64,000 nucleotides of DNA, taken from Zymobacter palmae (GTDB lineage Bacteria > Pseudomonadota > Gammaproteobacteria > Pseudomonadales > Halomonadaceae). The stretch covers positions 2,824,035 through 2,888,034 of the forward strand of contig NZ_AP018933.1 of NCBI RefSeq assembly GCF_003610015.1, in the 5' to 3' direction. Positions 1 to 9,551 of this stretch are shown here, piece after piece. The translations under genes and the position numbers were made by a program. Position 1 is the stretch's first letter, and every line of letters starts with the position of its first letter. Under the pieces are notes generated by a model. It worked only from the letters and a program-made list of their open reading frames with translations. It was not told where the DNA came from and made no database searches.

Positions 1-1460
1 ATGGAAGCGCGACCATTTTTGAACAAATCGGCAATGCAGTCGTCCGCTTTCATGCGCACACCACAGGCGCCTTCCATATACAGAATCGGCGCTACGCGAG
101 CACGCGTCGTTTTCAAACGGTCGATGCGGGTTTGTAGGGCACGATGCGCCAGCGCAAGGCGGTCATCCAGCAGTTTCCAGAACGCGGTTTCATCACCTTT
201 AGCTTCGATGGCGATACGCGGCAGGTTAAGGCTGACGACGCCTAAGTTATTACGGCCATCGTGCACTTCTTCGCCCTGCTCGTTCGTCCAGCGTGACAGG
301 AAGCTGCGGCATCCCATCGGCGCTTTGAACGACCCGGTCACCTCAACCACTTTGTCGTAGTTGAGGATGTCTGGGTAGATGCGCTTGCTGGTGCACTCTA
401 CAGCCAGCTGTTTGATATCGTAGTTGATATCTTCCGCATTCAGGTTGACGTCGTCTTTTAGCGAGAACACCAGTTTCGGGAAGACCGCCGTTTTCTTATG
501 ACGCCCCAGACCCGCCAGACGCGTGTTGAGGATCGCTTTTTGAATCATGCGCGCCGCCCAGTCGGTTCCCAGACCGAACCCGAACGTCACGAACGGTGTC
601 TGGCCATTGGCGGTATGCAGTGTGTTGATTTCATATTCGAGCGCCTGGAATGCGTCTTTGCACTCTTTCTGAGTGCGCTCCATGGCGTAGGCGTCCGCAT
701 CGGCAATGTTCCAACGCTCTGCGACCGCGTGATGCTTCATGTAGCTGCGACGTACATACGGTGCCAGCACTTCATCAAGACGGTTGAGGGTCGTGCCACC
801 ATAGATGTGACTGGCCACCTGCGCGATGATCTGCGCGGTCACAGCCGCAGCTGTCGCAATGGATTTGGGCGTCTCGATCTCAGCGTTGCCCATACGGAAA
901 CCGTGGTCCAGCATGCCTTTCAGGTCTACCAGCATGCAGTTGAACATCGGGAAGAACGGCGAATAGTCGAGATCGTGGTAGTGCAGTTCGCCACGTTCAT
1001 GAGCACGCACGACATCGCGCGGCAGAATGTGACGTTTCGCGTAGTGACGCGCGATGATACCGGCCAGCAAATCACGCTGGGTCGGAATGACCTTGCTGTC
1101 CTTATTGGCGTTTTCGTTGAGCAAGCTCTTGTCACGCAGGTTGATCAGCCCTTCGACTTCGTCGATCAGAGTGCTGCGGCGCTCGCGTGCCAAGTCGCGG
1201 CTGTGGCGATATTCAATATAGGCCCGTGCCAAACGCGTGTGGCCGCTGTGCATCAGTGCATCTTCGACGCACTGCTGGATATCGTCGATATCCACGGTCT
1301 CTCGGGCTTCAAGGGTAGCGATAGCTTCATCTACGATGGATTTCAGGCTCTCGGCGTCATCAAAGTCGATCGCGTGCGCAGCCTTGAGGACAGCCTTCCA
1401 GATACGGCCTGCATCAAAGGGCACTTCACGTCCGTCTCGTTTGGTTACTACCGGTGCCAT
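1..1460 (-). CDS. nrdD: Anaerobic ribonucleoside-triphosphate reductase, N-terminal 486 residues (runs off the left edge)
   Basis: Read on the minus strand from an ATG at 1460, the frame is open to the window edge and gives 486 residues of class III ribonucleotide reductase, the glycyl-radical enzyme that reduces NTPs to dNTPs without oxygen. The start MAPVVTKRDGREVPFDAGRI is a typical ATP-cone regulatory domain (about residues 1-95). The catalytic barrel follows, with recognisable NrdD stretches such as HYHDLDYSPFFPMFNCMLVD and NTLHTANGQTPFVTFGFGLG. Full-length proteins are about 700 residues, so the C-terminal third with the glycyl-radical loop lies outside the window, as would any nrdG activase partner. 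The gene implies growth without oxygen. Identification is firm. Confidence 0.93.
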   Translation of the reverse strand, partial: MAPVVTKRDGREVPFDAGRIWKAVLKAAHAIDFDDAESLKSIVDEAIATLEARETVDIDDIQQCVEDALMHSGHTRLARAYIEYRHSRDLARERRSTLIDEVEGLINLRDKSLLNENANKDSKVIPTQRDLLAGIIARHYAKRHILPRDVVRAHERGELHYHDLDYSPFFPMFNCMLVDLKGMLDHGFRMGNAEIETPKSIATAAAVTAQIIAQVASHIYGGTTLNRLDEVLAPYVRRSYMKHHAVAERWNIADADAYAMERTQKECKDAFQALEYEINTLHTANGQTPFVTFGFGLGTDWAARMIQKAILNTRLAGLGRHKKTAVFPKLVFSLKDDVNLNAEDINYDIKQLAVECTSKRIYPDILNYDKVVEVTGSFKAPMGCRSFLSRWTNEQGEEVHDGRNNLGVVSLNLPRIAIEAKGDETAFWKLLDDRLALAHRALQTRIDRLKTTRARVAPILYMEGACGVRMKADDCIADLFKNGRAS

Positions 1461-1496
1461 TTTATCCACTCCCTTGTACCCAAAGGCCTTCACAAG

Positions 1497-1556
1497 TTAT
1501 ACACAGGATGCCCACATGTTGTGTATAAGCACGTGGTCAACCACTAGATATAGTCA
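1497..1556 (-). promoter_or_regulatory. Upstream region of nrdD with inverted repeats (NrdR-like box and DnaA-box-like pair)
   Basis: Two features lie 37 to 100 bases upstream of nrdD. TTATACACA at 1497-1505 is inverted as TGTGTATAA at 1520-1528; each arm is one base from the DnaA-box consensus. At 1541-1556 is CCACTAGATATAGTCA, whose ACTA-gata-TAGT core resembles the NrdR box that represses nrd genes in many bacteria. The motifs are seen directly; NrdR or DnaA control is inference. Confidence 0.4.
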
Positions 1557-1956
1557 ATATGAGTGAAGAGTAGTTAAGCAAAGCCTCGCGGACAATTCTT
1601 GACAACCGCGCCAAATCGTCGAATAGGGTTTTACAACACACAGCGGCTCGCTATGAAGCCCAGTAGTCATGTGGGCTGGGGGGAGCTATTGCATAGTCAT
1701 TGACAGACTGTCGCACCCCTATGGTCATTTTTGTCGCACCCCAGCTCCAGCCCGCATAGCACCGTTCGCACATGCACCACCGCTTGCGCTATGTTGCCCC
1801 CTCCCTCAGAATGCCCCTCCCCATGATGGCCTGTTGTTCGAATGCGGTTCGCAACTGGCCTGCGCGTGTGGCGCTGTTCATAGAGTGAAAAGCGTTTCAT
1901 CACCCGCTCAGAACAACTCTATCGTGTCGATAAAGGATAGCCTTGCGAGGTACGCC

Positions 1957-3240
1957 GTGTTCAATCAACTGCTCTCCCATCCTGACCTGTTAAGTGCCGT
2001 AGCAGCGCTTGGCTTCACCGAGCCTACCGACGTCCAGACACAGGCCATTCCTGTGGTGCTGGAAGGTCATGACGTACTGGCAACGGCCCAGACCGGTAGC
2101 GGCAAGACGCTGGCGTGGCTGTTGCCCGTGGTACAGAAGCTGCTAACCGGTAGCCCATCTCGTCAGCCCCGCGCACTGATCGTACTGCCGACGCGTGAAC
2201 TGGCGCAGCAGATTGCCGACGTCGCCAAACAGCTGACCCGCGAACTACCACTGCGCATCGCGCTGGTCACCGGCAGCGAAGATCACTTCTCTCAGCAGAA
2301 AATGCTGCGCCGCGGCGGCCACGATATCGTGATTGGCACCCCGGGACGCCTTCAGGAGCGTCTCGAAGATGGCTTTCTGGTGCTGGATCAGGTGTCTCAC
2401 GTTGTGTTGGATGAAGCCGACCGCCTACTCGACATGGGCTTTGCTAATACAGTTACCCAACTGGCCCATGCCTGCGCACCGGAACACCAAACGCTGCTGT
2501 TCTCAGCCACCGAAGGCAACCTCAAGCTGCGCCGCCTAAGTGAAGACGTGCTGAAAGCACCCAAGCGCCTGCGCATCACCCCAGCGCGTCAGGTCAGCGC
2601 GCATATCCGTCACCAGCTCATTACGTCCGACGACTTCGAACAGAAGCTCGAACAGGTCGCATGGCTGCTGGAACACAGCGAATTCGATAAAGCCGTCGTG
2701 TTCTGCAATACCCGCGAACACGCCGAACTGCTGTATGGGCGACTGGCGCGCCAAAAACTGCCGGTATTCATCCTGCACGGCGAATGCGACCGCCGCATGC
2801 GCACGCTGGCGGTAGAACGCCTGCGCACGGGCAAGGTGAAAGCACTGATTGCCACCGACGTTGCCGCACGAGGTCTGGACGTAGAAGGGCTGGAGCTGGT
2901 CATCAACCTAGACGTACCGCGCCGCGGTGATGACTACCTGCACCGTGTGGGCCGTACCGGCCGCGCCGATGCCGAGGGACTGGCCATCACGCTGGCGATG
3001 CATTTCGAATGGAACCTGATGGCCAGCATCGCCCGTTACCTGAAGCTGGGTCAGATCGAACGCCGTATCATCGAAGCGGTACCCGCACGCTATCAGGGCC
3101 CAGAGAAGGTGAAGGCCTCTGGCAAGGCAGCGGGAACACGCAAGAAAAAAGAGAAAAAGGCAGAAGCGAAGGACAAGGCAAAGGCATCGGCCAAAAAAGC
3201 CAAGGCCAAGAAAGCGAAAAAAGCCAAATCACGCAAGTAA
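1957..3240 (+). CDS. DEAD-box ATP-dependent RNA helicase (SrmB-like)
   Basis: A 427-residue RNA helicase with all core motifs in order: Q motif (GFTEPTDVQ, residues 19-27), Walker A AQTGSGKT (44-51), PTRELAQQ, GTPGR, DEAD (about 152), SAT (about 182), ATDVAARGLD and HRVGRTGR (about 329). A lysine-rich tail of about 45 residues follows, likely for RNA binding. The open frame extends upstream to 1669, but that stretch has no helicase character. I chose the GTG at 1957, which follows GCGAGG at good spacing and puts the Q motif at the usual distance. The stretch GQIERRIIEAVPARYQGP recalls SrmB, a 50S-assembly helicase, but RhlE or DbpA relatives are not excluded. Confidence 0.9.
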   Translation: MFNQLLSHPDLLSAVAALGFTEPTDVQTQAIPVVLEGHDVLATAQTGSGKTLAWLLPVVQKLLTGSPSRQPRALIVLPTRELAQQIADVAKQLTRELPLRIALVTGSEDHFSQQKMLRRGGHDIVIGTPGRLQERLEDGFLVLDQVSHVVLDEADRLLDMGFANTVTQLAHACAPEHQTLLFSATEGNLKLRRLSEDVLKAPKRLRITPARQVSAHIRHQLITSDDFEQKLEQVAWLLEHSEFDKAVVFCNTREHAELLYGRLARQKLPVFILHGECDRRMRTLAVERLRTGKVKALIATDVAARGLDVEGLELVINLDVPRRGDDYLHRVGRTGRADAEGLAITLAMHFEWNLMASIARYLKLGQIERRIIEAVPARYQGPEKVKASGKAAGTRKKKEKKAEAKDKAKASAKKAKAKKAKKAKSRK

Positions 3241-3273
3241 TCCACACCCTGTCATCGGCAAAACGGGTGTGGA
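3241..3273 (+). terminator. Hairpin just after the helicase gene
   Basis: TCCACACCC (3241-3249) pairs perfectly with GGGTGTGGA (3265-3273) across a 15-nt loop, starting one base after the helicase stop codon. There is no T run, so it may act as an RNA 3'-end stabiliser or a weak terminator. Confidence 0.5.
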
Positions 3274-3288
3274 TAACACACAATGTAG

Positions 3289-3322
3289 GGGTAGGGGTGC
3301 CGCGGACTCGGCACCCCTACCC
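3289..3322. terminator. Strong hairpin between convergent genes
   Basis: GGGTAGGGGTGCC (3289-3301) pairs with GGCACCCCTACCC (3310-3322) over an 8-nt loop. It lies between the convergent helicase and reductase genes and would form on either strand. No T tract follows, so intrinsic termination is probable rather than certain. Confidence 0.55.
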
Positions 3323-3370
3323 ATCATATCGTGCCGCTGTGACACGCGGCCTGATACAGCACCGTCGGCC

Positions 3371-4393
3371 TTACAGCAGTGCGTTCAGGTCATCGAACAG
3401 CGCCTGAGGAATATCGACCCCTTGCTGCTGGCTCACCGCACGGTTGCGGTAGCGCCGCGCGCCCGGCATGCGCACGCCATCATCTTCCATCACCTTGAAC
3501 AGCGACGTTTCGGCACGCGCCAGTTCCTGATCAGCGTATTCACCTAGGAAGCGTTTCGGGTCGATGACGATCACTAGCTCACCGCCCATCGGCAGCGTCT
3601 TACCTTTCCCACCGTCAAATGCCAGCGATTCACGGCTGGTCATGTCGGCAATCAGCGGCCCCGCTAGCAATTCGATCATCACTGACAACGCTGACCCCTT
3701 GTGACCACCGAAGGTCAACTGAGCACCGCGCAGTACCTTGGCGGCATCGGTACAGGCATTCCCTTCTTCATCAACCCCCCAACCTTCCGGAATCGGCTTG
3801 CCTGCTCGGCGATGCAGCTCGATCTCGCCACGCGCACTCGCACTGGTTGCAAAGTCAAAGATATAGGGATCACGACCGTCAGGGCGCGGCCAGCCAAAGG
3901 CAAAGGGGTTGGTACCCAACAAACGCTGAGAGCCCCCATAAGGCGTTACCCAGGCGTGGCTGGGGGTGCAAGCGATGGCAACCAGTCCTGCTGCCGTGAA
4001 CGCTTCGATATCACGCCACAGCGCAGCATAGTGGACACAGTTGTTGATCCCCATGGCGGCGATCCCCTGCTCACGCGCTATCTCAATCAGTTGGGGTACC
4101 GCTTGCTGATAAGCCAACGAGTAGAAGGCCTGTTGAGCATCCACGCGCAACAGCGCAGGAGCCATGCGATGAAAAGCCGGCTCTGCATCGCCAGAGGCCT
4201 TGCCCTGCTTGAGGGTGTGCACGCACCCCAGCACACGGTACAGCCCATGAGAAGCACAGCCATCGCGCTCGCCTGCCACCACCGTATCTGCGATCGCATG
4301 CGCGTGGGCAGCGCTAAAGCCATTGTGTTCGAGGATGCGGACGGCAAGCGCGTGAGCATCCGATAAGGAGAGGTGAACCGTTGCTGTTGTCAT
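3371..4393 (-). CDS. Delta1-piperideine-2-carboxylate / Delta1-pyrroline-2-carboxylate reductase (DpkA/LhpD-like, Ldh family)
   Basis: A 340-residue member of the NAD(P)H-dependent malate/L-lactate dehydrogenase (Ldh2) superfamily, which has a fold unlike Rossmann LDHs. Diagnostic stretches are RDGCASHGLYR (residues 50-60, with the conserved His), NNCVHYAALW, GTNPFAFGWP, FDFATSASARGEI and FGGHKGSALSVMIELL. The spacing and the MPGARRYRNR tail match pseudomonad DpkA, which reduces the cyclic imines from D-lysine or D-proline/hydroxyproline catabolism. AGGACG precedes the ATG by 9 bases. The gene stands alone, so the substrate is not set by neighbours; other Ldh2 members such as ureidoglycolate dehydrogenases are less similar. 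Confidence 0.8.
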   Translation of the reverse strand: MTTATVHLSLSDAHALAVRILEHNGFSAAHAHAIADTVVAGERDGCASHGLYRVLGCVHTLKQGKASGDAEPAFHRMAPALLRVDAQQAFYSLAYQQAVPQLIEIAREQGIAAMGINNCVHYAALWRDIEAFTAAGLVAIACTPSHAWVTPYGGSQRLLGTNPFAFGWPRPDGRDPYIFDFATSASARGEIELHRRAGKPIPEGWGVDEEGNACTDAAKVLRGAQLTFGGHKGSALSVMIELLAGPLIADMTSRESLAFDGGKGKTLPMGGELVIVIDPKRFLGEYADQELARAETSLFKVMEDDGVRMPGARRYRNRAVSQQQGVDIPQALFDDLNALL

Positions 4394-4607
4394 TGTAAGG
4401 CGTCCTGTCGGAGGAAAGGTTGAGCTTCGTGGGTACGACAGCGGTGGGCAAGCACCCGTTTGTTATCGTGTCACGATATCAGATGCCGCCACCGTCGTGT
4501 AAATCCCCTCTATAGGCCCTCATAAAGGGTCAGCATCCCATCCTGCCTCTACTCCTAGGCACCTCTTTCTTTTCTTCTTGAACGTCTTTCTTCTTGGACG
4601 CTCTGCG

Positions 4608-5426
4608 TCATTCACCTGTCGCGCGCTCATCGCCCTCACTCAAGTTCCACGTGTCGATCATTCCAAGGGCACTGAACCCTTGTCGCGCATAAAGCGATTG
4701 TCCTGCCTCCGACGCCTGCAGCACGCACCAAGCGGCACCACTTTCGTGGATACGCTGCAAGGTCGCTTCAAACATGGCGGTACCGATCCCCTGTCGCCGA
4801 TAGGCAGGGTGCGTGGCGATGTCATTGATGCTGGCGATGCCATCGCGGATGAACAGCGAGGCGGTTGCCACGGGCTTATCTCGCTCGACGCCGATCAGCA
4901 GCTGCCAATGCGCCTGTCCTTGCTCAGGCGGACACATGGCGCTGTAGACCTCGCGGACTTCCGCGGCTTCAACAGGCGCATCGCGTTCAAAGATCGTGCT
5001 CATGATGCTGCCGAACAGCTGTATATCTGCCGTAGTGGTCACTTCGTACACCCGGAATCCGGGCCGCTGCGACATCACGGGCAGTCCACTCATCTCACGC
5101 GCCATCGCCATGTCCGACTCGGCGTACTGCCATCCTTGCTGAGTCAGCCAATGCCGTGCGTCAGCGGATGCCTGTTCGGGCAGCCACCAGCTAGCAGGCC
5201 AACGATAGTGGCGATATAGCGCGGTAATGGAGGCCACATCCTCGAAGGTACTAGGGATGCCCGATACCGTGTTGAAGGTGTCCGATGCCCAGCCGCTCAA
5301 ACAGCTCAGCACAGCGTCGTGCCGGAAGCAGCGTCCCGACGGCAGCCGTTCGGTGAGGTGACAGAAACGCGCCTCCATGGCTTCCAACAACACTGGCCAC
5401 AGCGAATGAAGAACAGAGTGCGACAT
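4608..5426 (-). CDS. GNAT family N-acetyltransferase
   Basis: A 272-residue protein whose C-terminal half is a GNAT acetyl-CoA-dependent acetyltransferase. Motif A is NDIATHPAYRRQGIGTAMF (the acetyl-CoA pyrophosphate loop R-R-Q-G-I-G), and SLYARQGF is the usual end-of-fold motif. The N-terminal 120 residues show no clear family signature and probably form a second, degenerate GNAT-like or substrate-binding domain. A good AAGGAGT lies upstream of the ATG. The substrate cannot be inferred and neighbours are unrelated. Confidence 0.8.
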   Translation of the reverse strand: MSHSVLHSLWPVLLEAMEARFCHLTERLPSGRCFRHDAVLSCLSGWASDTFNTVSGIPSTFEDVASITALYRHYRWPASWWLPEQASADARHWLTQQGWQYAESDMAMAREMSGLPVMSQRPGFRVYEVTTTADIQLFGSIMSTIFERDAPVEAAEVREVYSAMCPPEQGQAHWQLLIGVERDKPVATASLFIRDGIASINDIATHPAYRRQGIGTAMFEATLQRIHESGAAWCVLQASEAGQSLYARQGFSALGMIDTWNLSEGDERATGE

Positions 5427-5586
5427 GGATCTGACTCCTTGTCAGTGGTGGTGACGAGCGCGGGGTTTTCTGCGAATACCCCTGACAACGGGCGTCGCTA
5501 GGGTTCGCCGAGGAGGCATTCCATACTCGCCTCATCGACTTCAATCCCTTGCGCAACGATGCGCTTTTAGCTTGAAAGGACCCATC

Positions 5587-6024
5587 ATGACACTGGACGA
5601 AGCACTAGACCAACTGACTCAATTGCATGATATGCATGGAGATCTTCCCGTACTGCATGAAGGCTATGACGAAGGCCCCGACGAGGGCTGTATTGTGCGT
5701 CTGCAACCGGTTCTGCTGCGGGAAGTCGCGGAAGCAGAAGATGAAGACGGCACGCCCTGCGATCGCCTGTTCTTCGAGCTTCCCCATCAAGGCGATGCCA
5801 TGATGCTGAGCGAGATGCTGGCGGGATTGAACGCGCTGGCAGAAGAGCAGCCGGGTGATCTGCTGCTGGTGCTGGAAGCCGATTACGGCTATCTGGATGA
5901 ACTGGCCGATATCGACGTCGTGGACAGCCTTGATCAGCTTGGCCCGTTCTTCGAAGAAGATGTCGTTGATATCGATGCATCCCAGTTCCCGTGCGTGCTC
6001 ATCCGGGCCGCAAGCACACTGTGA
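5587..6024 (+). CDS. Acidic hypothetical protein
   Basis: A 145-residue protein with a strongly acidic composition: many Asp and Glu, few Lys and Arg. The frame is open from a TTG at 5572, but the ATG at 5587 follows GAAAGGA with proper spacing and is preferred. It begins MTLDEALDQLTQLHDMHGDL, which somewhat resembles small proteins that open with a helix followed by a Gly-Asp-Leu-Pro-Val strand. It has no signal peptide, membrane segment or cysteine pair. I do not recognise a family. The codon-sized open frame, strong RBS and isolated position suggest a real gene. Confidence 0.65.
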   Translation: MTLDEALDQLTQLHDMHGDLPVLHEGYDEGPDEGCIVRLQPVLLREVAEAEDEDGTPCDRLFFELPHQGDAMMLSEMLAGLNALAEEQPGDLLLVLEADYGYLDELADIDVVDSLDQLGPFFEEDVVDIDASQFPCVLIRAASTL

Positions 6025-6189
6025 GGCGCGTGCTGCCAAAGCACACGCTATCGAAGCAAAGAGTGGCGCATTAACTGGAGCGCAAAGCGCCCCGGTCGAT
6101 CACCGCGACCTACGTGGGCACACGAAAAACCCTGTCGCGCAGGGGACAACCTCGGCGGCGTTGATGCAATCGCGACCACTGCAAGAAGG

Positions 6190-7662
6190 TCAGTGGCTGT
6201 CAGGCAGCGCGTGCGCACGCGCCAACAGCCGCTGACTATGAGCCCCCAATCCCGTCAGCACCAGCTGCTTGCCTTCTTGGGCATAACGGCGTCTCAGTGC
6301 CTCCAGTGCGGCAATGGCTGAATGATCGGCCAGCAGTAGATGCCGACAGTCGAGTGTTGTGCGCTCACTGTCGTGTCGCGGATCAAATGCCGCATCAAAA
6401 CGCGTGGTAGAGGCGAAGAACAGCGTTCCCCTTCCGTAATAGCAGGTATTGCCGTCCTGTGTATCACGCCGTATCTGCAGCTGTGCGGCATGCTTCCACG
6501 CAAAGACCAGCGCAGCGATCACGACACCGCACATCACGGCAATCGCCAGGTCGGTCACGACCGTTACTACGGTAACCACCACGATGATCGCAATATCACT
6601 GCGCGGTACCCTCCCCACGGTGCGCAGCGAGTTCCACGCAAAGGTCTGCTGGGCCACGACAAACATCACACCGACCAGTGCCGCCAGCGGGATGTGCGCG
6701 ATCAGCGGCGACAGGCAGAGGATATACAGCATCACCATGCCTCCGCAGACGATACCCGACAGGCGTCCGCGCCCCCCCGAACCAAGGTTGATCATTGTCT
6801 GACCAATCATCGCGCAGCCCCCCATGCCTCCACATAGGCCTGACAGCACATTGGCGGCCCCCAGCGCGACGCACTCTCGGTTAGGCTGACCCGCGGTGCG
6901 GGTGATATCGCAGGTCAGGTTGAAGGTCAGCAGGGTTTCGAGCAGCCCGACCATCGCCATCAGCAGCGCATACGGCGTAATGATCTTCAGCGTGTCCAAC
7001 GTCAACGGTGCCATCGGCCAAGCTGGCGTCGGCCAACCACCGGCCATATTGGCCATGTCACCCAGCGTTCGGGTCGGCAAATGCAGACCCCAAGCGGCCA
7101 GCCCCATCACACCAATAGCGATCAACGCAGGCGGAATCGCGGAAAATACACGTGGCACCAGATAGACGATGGCCATTGTCATCGCGGCCAGCACCACCAT
7201 CACACCCAGTGGCATACCGGTCAGAAAGTGGCCATCTACCTTGAAGTGGCCCAGCTGCGACAGAGCAATCACGATCGCCAGCCCGTTGACGAACCCGAGC
7301 ATGACAGGGTGAGGAATCATGCGTACCAGCACGCTCAGCCGCAGCAGCCCGAACAGCATCATCACGATACCGCTGAGCAGCACGGTCCACAGGAAATAGG
7401 CCGTACCGTGCTGTGCCACCAGCGCAATGATGACCATCACCATTGACCCTGCCGCACCGGAGATCATGCCGGGGCGACCGCCCAGCAGCGCTGTGACGAA
7501 GCAGATGATGGCCGCACCGTACAGCCCCATCATGGGGTTGAGCTGGGCCACCAACGCGAAGGCTATCGACTCGGGAACCAGCGCAAAGGAGGCGGTCAGC
7601 CCGGCCAGCACATCGCGACGGCAGGCGGCAAGGTTGAAAGCGGGCAAAGTAATCAAGGCCAT
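6190..7662 (-). CDS. SulP family anion transporter with STAS domain
   Basis: A 490-residue inner-membrane anion transporter. The first 390 residues are hydrophobic, with the SulP hallmarks: an N-terminal LAGLTASFALVPESIAFALV segment (the substrate-binding TM1 region), GRPGMISGAAGSM, and the GMGGCAMIGQTMINLGSGG loop. The last 90 residues, with LLADHSAIAALEALRRRY, form a short STAS domain that normally regulates transport. Family members move sulfate, bicarbonate or dicarboxylates; the short length and GLCGGMGGCAMIGQ loop resemble bicarbonate-type members, but substrate is uncertain. There is no sulfate-assimilation or carbonic anhydrase gene next to it. Confidence 0.88.
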   Translation of the reverse strand: MALITLPAFNLAACRRDVLAGLTASFALVPESIAFALVAQLNPMMGLYGAAIICFVTALLGGRPGMISGAAGSMVMVIIALVAQHGTAYFLWTVLLSGIVMMLFGLLRLSVLVRMIPHPVMLGFVNGLAIVIALSQLGHFKVDGHFLTGMPLGVMVVLAAMTMAIVYLVPRVFSAIPPALIAIGVMGLAAWGLHLPTRTLGDMANMAGGWPTPAWPMAPLTLDTLKIITPYALLMAMVGLLETLLTFNLTCDITRTAGQPNRECVALGAANVLSGLCGGMGGCAMIGQTMINLGSGGRGRLSGIVCGGMVMLYILCLSPLIAHIPLAALVGVMFVVAQQTFAWNSLRTVGRVPRSDIAIIVVVTVVTVVTDLAIAVMCGVVIAALVFAWKHAAQLQIRRDTQDGNTCYYGRGTLFFASTTRFDAAFDPRHDSERTTLDCRHLLLADHSAIAALEALRRRYAQEGKQLVLTGLGAHSQRLLARAHALPDSH

Positions 7663-8258
7663 GGCATGGGGGTTCCACAGAAAACGAGCTCAAGGAGGAA
7701 TGAAGCCTCCGCATCGGCCCGCAGGAGCGGGCGGTGGGCACAGTGTAATGAACCGGTGAAGGCTTTTCGAATCCGACTGTTTGAATATGTTTCTTGCCCC
7801 ACCTACAAACACCCCGCGTGTGCGCGTCGCCTGTCCTGACCAACAAAATGCCAGTGCCACCGAAGAGTCGGCGGCCTCTACCGGATAATAGGAATAGAGC
7901 GCAGGCTCACCATTGACATTACAATTATTACAAAAAATTACAACTAAAATCAAAACAAGACACTTCAATTCTAAAGTTATTTCAATCCCATTTATTCTTT
8001 AATTTTCAATGCATTAAAAATACAACGAGGCATAAGCAATATTAAACTTCACATAAAGTAACTTCTTCAATCCAGAATAAGCGACGAATACTTTAGTCTT
8101 TTTATCGGAGTGTCGTTAATAGCATCCACGCGCCGTACGGCTCGCCAGCAGATGGCACTCGACCAGCGCTCTTCATGTGACAGATGCCGCCCAGTCCAAC
8201 TCGTCTCGGTACCCCTGGCGCGGTCTGTTCCCCCTCATGAAAATGGATATGAACCACC
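7663..8258. other. Intergenic region, AT-rich in the middle
   Basis: This 596-nt gap separates the divergent SulP and PAS-MCP genes. The part from about 7915 to 8100 is markedly AT-rich and likely holds the promoters of both genes. A small hairpin, CCCGC/GCGGG, lies in the SulP leader. I see no convincing gene, tRNA or riboswitch. Confidence 0.5.
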
Positions 8259-9551
8259 ATGTTTTCCCGATCGCGACACCTGAAACAGACCGCCGAAGCG
8301 ATGCAGCATGCCATGGCCATCATCGAGTTCGATATGAATGGCATCATTCTGGCAGCCAACGACCGCATGCTTGAAACGCTGGGATACGAGCGCGCCGAAC
8401 TGATCGGGCAGCATCACAGCTCGCTGTGCGAAGACAGCTACGTTAACAGCGCTGAATACAAACAGCTCTGGATTGAACTGCGCCAGGGCCATTTCCGTGA
8501 AGGCCGCTTCCGCCGTGTTCGCAAGGGCGGCGGTCCGCTGTGGCTGCGCGCATCTTACATTCCCGTCCTCAACCGTCGCGGGCGTCCCACGTCAATCATT
8601 AAAACCGCCATGGACATTACCCGCCGCGTCGCGCGGGAGCAGGATTCTCGCGGGCAACTGGATGCCATCGACCGCTCAATGGCGTCGATCACCTTCGACA
8701 TGGATGGCAAGGTGCTTGAGGCCAACGACAACTTTTTGGGTGTCATGGGCTACCGCCGCGAGATGCTGATCGGCAAGCACCACAGCTGTTTGTGCGATGA
8801 TGAGTTCAGGCGCTCTCCCCGCTACACCGACTTCTGGGAGCGGCTGCGGCAGGGCGAGTTTATGTCCGGTCAGTTCCGCCGCATCGCGGGCAACGGACAG
8901 GAGCGCTGGCTGGAAGCCACCTACAACCCGATCCGTGATGCTGACGGTCATCTGGTCAAGGTCATCAAGCTGGCAACGGATATCACGCAACGCGTACAGG
9001 TCAACCACGCCGAGGCGGAAAGTGCTCAGCTGGCCTATCGCATTTCATCCAATACGCAGCAGACGACCATCGAAGGTACGGGCATCATTGAGCGCACGGT
9101 CGACGAGATCCACCGCGCTGAAGAGATCGTGACGCATGCGTCGCAGATGATCGATGAATTGGACCGCCGGTCGTCGGGAATTAACGCGATCATTTCCAGC
9201 ATCGAAGCCATCGCACGCCAGACCAACCTGCTGGCGATCAATGCGTCGATCGAAGCGGCCCGCGCGGGCGAAAACGGCCGAGGATTCGTGGTGGTGTCAC
9301 AGGAAGTGCGCCGCCTGTCCGGCAGCACATCGGATGCCACTCAGCAGGTAGTAGATACCATCAAGCAGCTGCGCGAGCTGGCTCAGCAGGCCAATTCACG
9401 CATGCGCGAGTGCATGACGTGCGTCAACGAAGGGGCCAGCATGGCCAACTCTGCAGGCGATATCATGAAGCGCATCCACCAAGAGTCGTCTGATGTGGTG
9501 ACGGCTGTGGAACGCTTCTCCAGTCAGGTCAGCACCGACAAAGTCAGCTGA
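8259..9551 (+). CDS. Soluble PAS-PAS methyl-accepting chemotaxis-type signalling protein (BdlA-like)
   Basis: A 430-residue protein with two similar PAS domains (about residues 12-125 and 132-245). They are repeats of each other: compare [18 protein letters not shown] with [17 protein letters not shown], and both contain IGKHHS or IGQHHS. An MCP signalling hairpin follows, with tip [20 protein letters not shown] (about 322-341) and [16 protein letters not shown]. There is no transmembrane segment or HAMP domain, so it is cytoplasmic. This layout and length match Pseudomonas BdlA, the biofilm-dispersion chemosensor, and Aer-like receptors. Ligand, methylation sites and partner CheA are not evident; no chemotaxis genes are adjacent. 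Confidence 0.85.
   Translation: MFSRSRHLKQTAEAMQHAMAIIEFDMNGIILAANDRMLETLGYERAELIGQHHSSLCEDSYVNSAEYKQLWIELRQGHFREGRFRRVRKGGGPLWLRASYIPVLNRRGRPTSIIKTAMDITRRVAREQDSRGQLDAIDRSMASITFDMDGKVLEANDNFLGVMGYRREMLIGKHHSCLCDDEFRRSPRYTDFWERLRQGEFMSGQFRRIAGNGQERWLEATYNPIRDADGHLVKVIKLATDITQRVQVNHAEAESAQLAYRISSNTQQTTIEGTGIIERTVDEIHRAEEIVTHASQMIDELDRRSSGINAIISSIEAIARQTNLLAINASIEAARAGENGRGFVVVSQEVRRLSGSTSDATQQVVDTIKQLRELAQQANSRMRECMTCVNEGASMANSAGDIMKRIHQESSDVVTAVERFSSQVSTDKVS

Noticed and set aside
498-1547. Long plus-strand open frame (349 codons)
   Set aside because: It is the antisense shadow of nrdD, whose minus-strand translation matches a known enzyme throughout.
1669-1956. N-terminal 96-residue extension of the helicase
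   Set aside because: No helicase-like sequence, no RBS at 1669, and a GTG with GCGAGG at 1957 gives the standard family start.
7690-7968. Minus-strand frame starting with a hydrophobic stretch (MKCLVLILVVIFCNNCN)
   Set aside because: The hydrophobic start comes from an AT-rich promoter region. The rest has no domain, and it ends in the SulP leader without an RBS-spaced partner.
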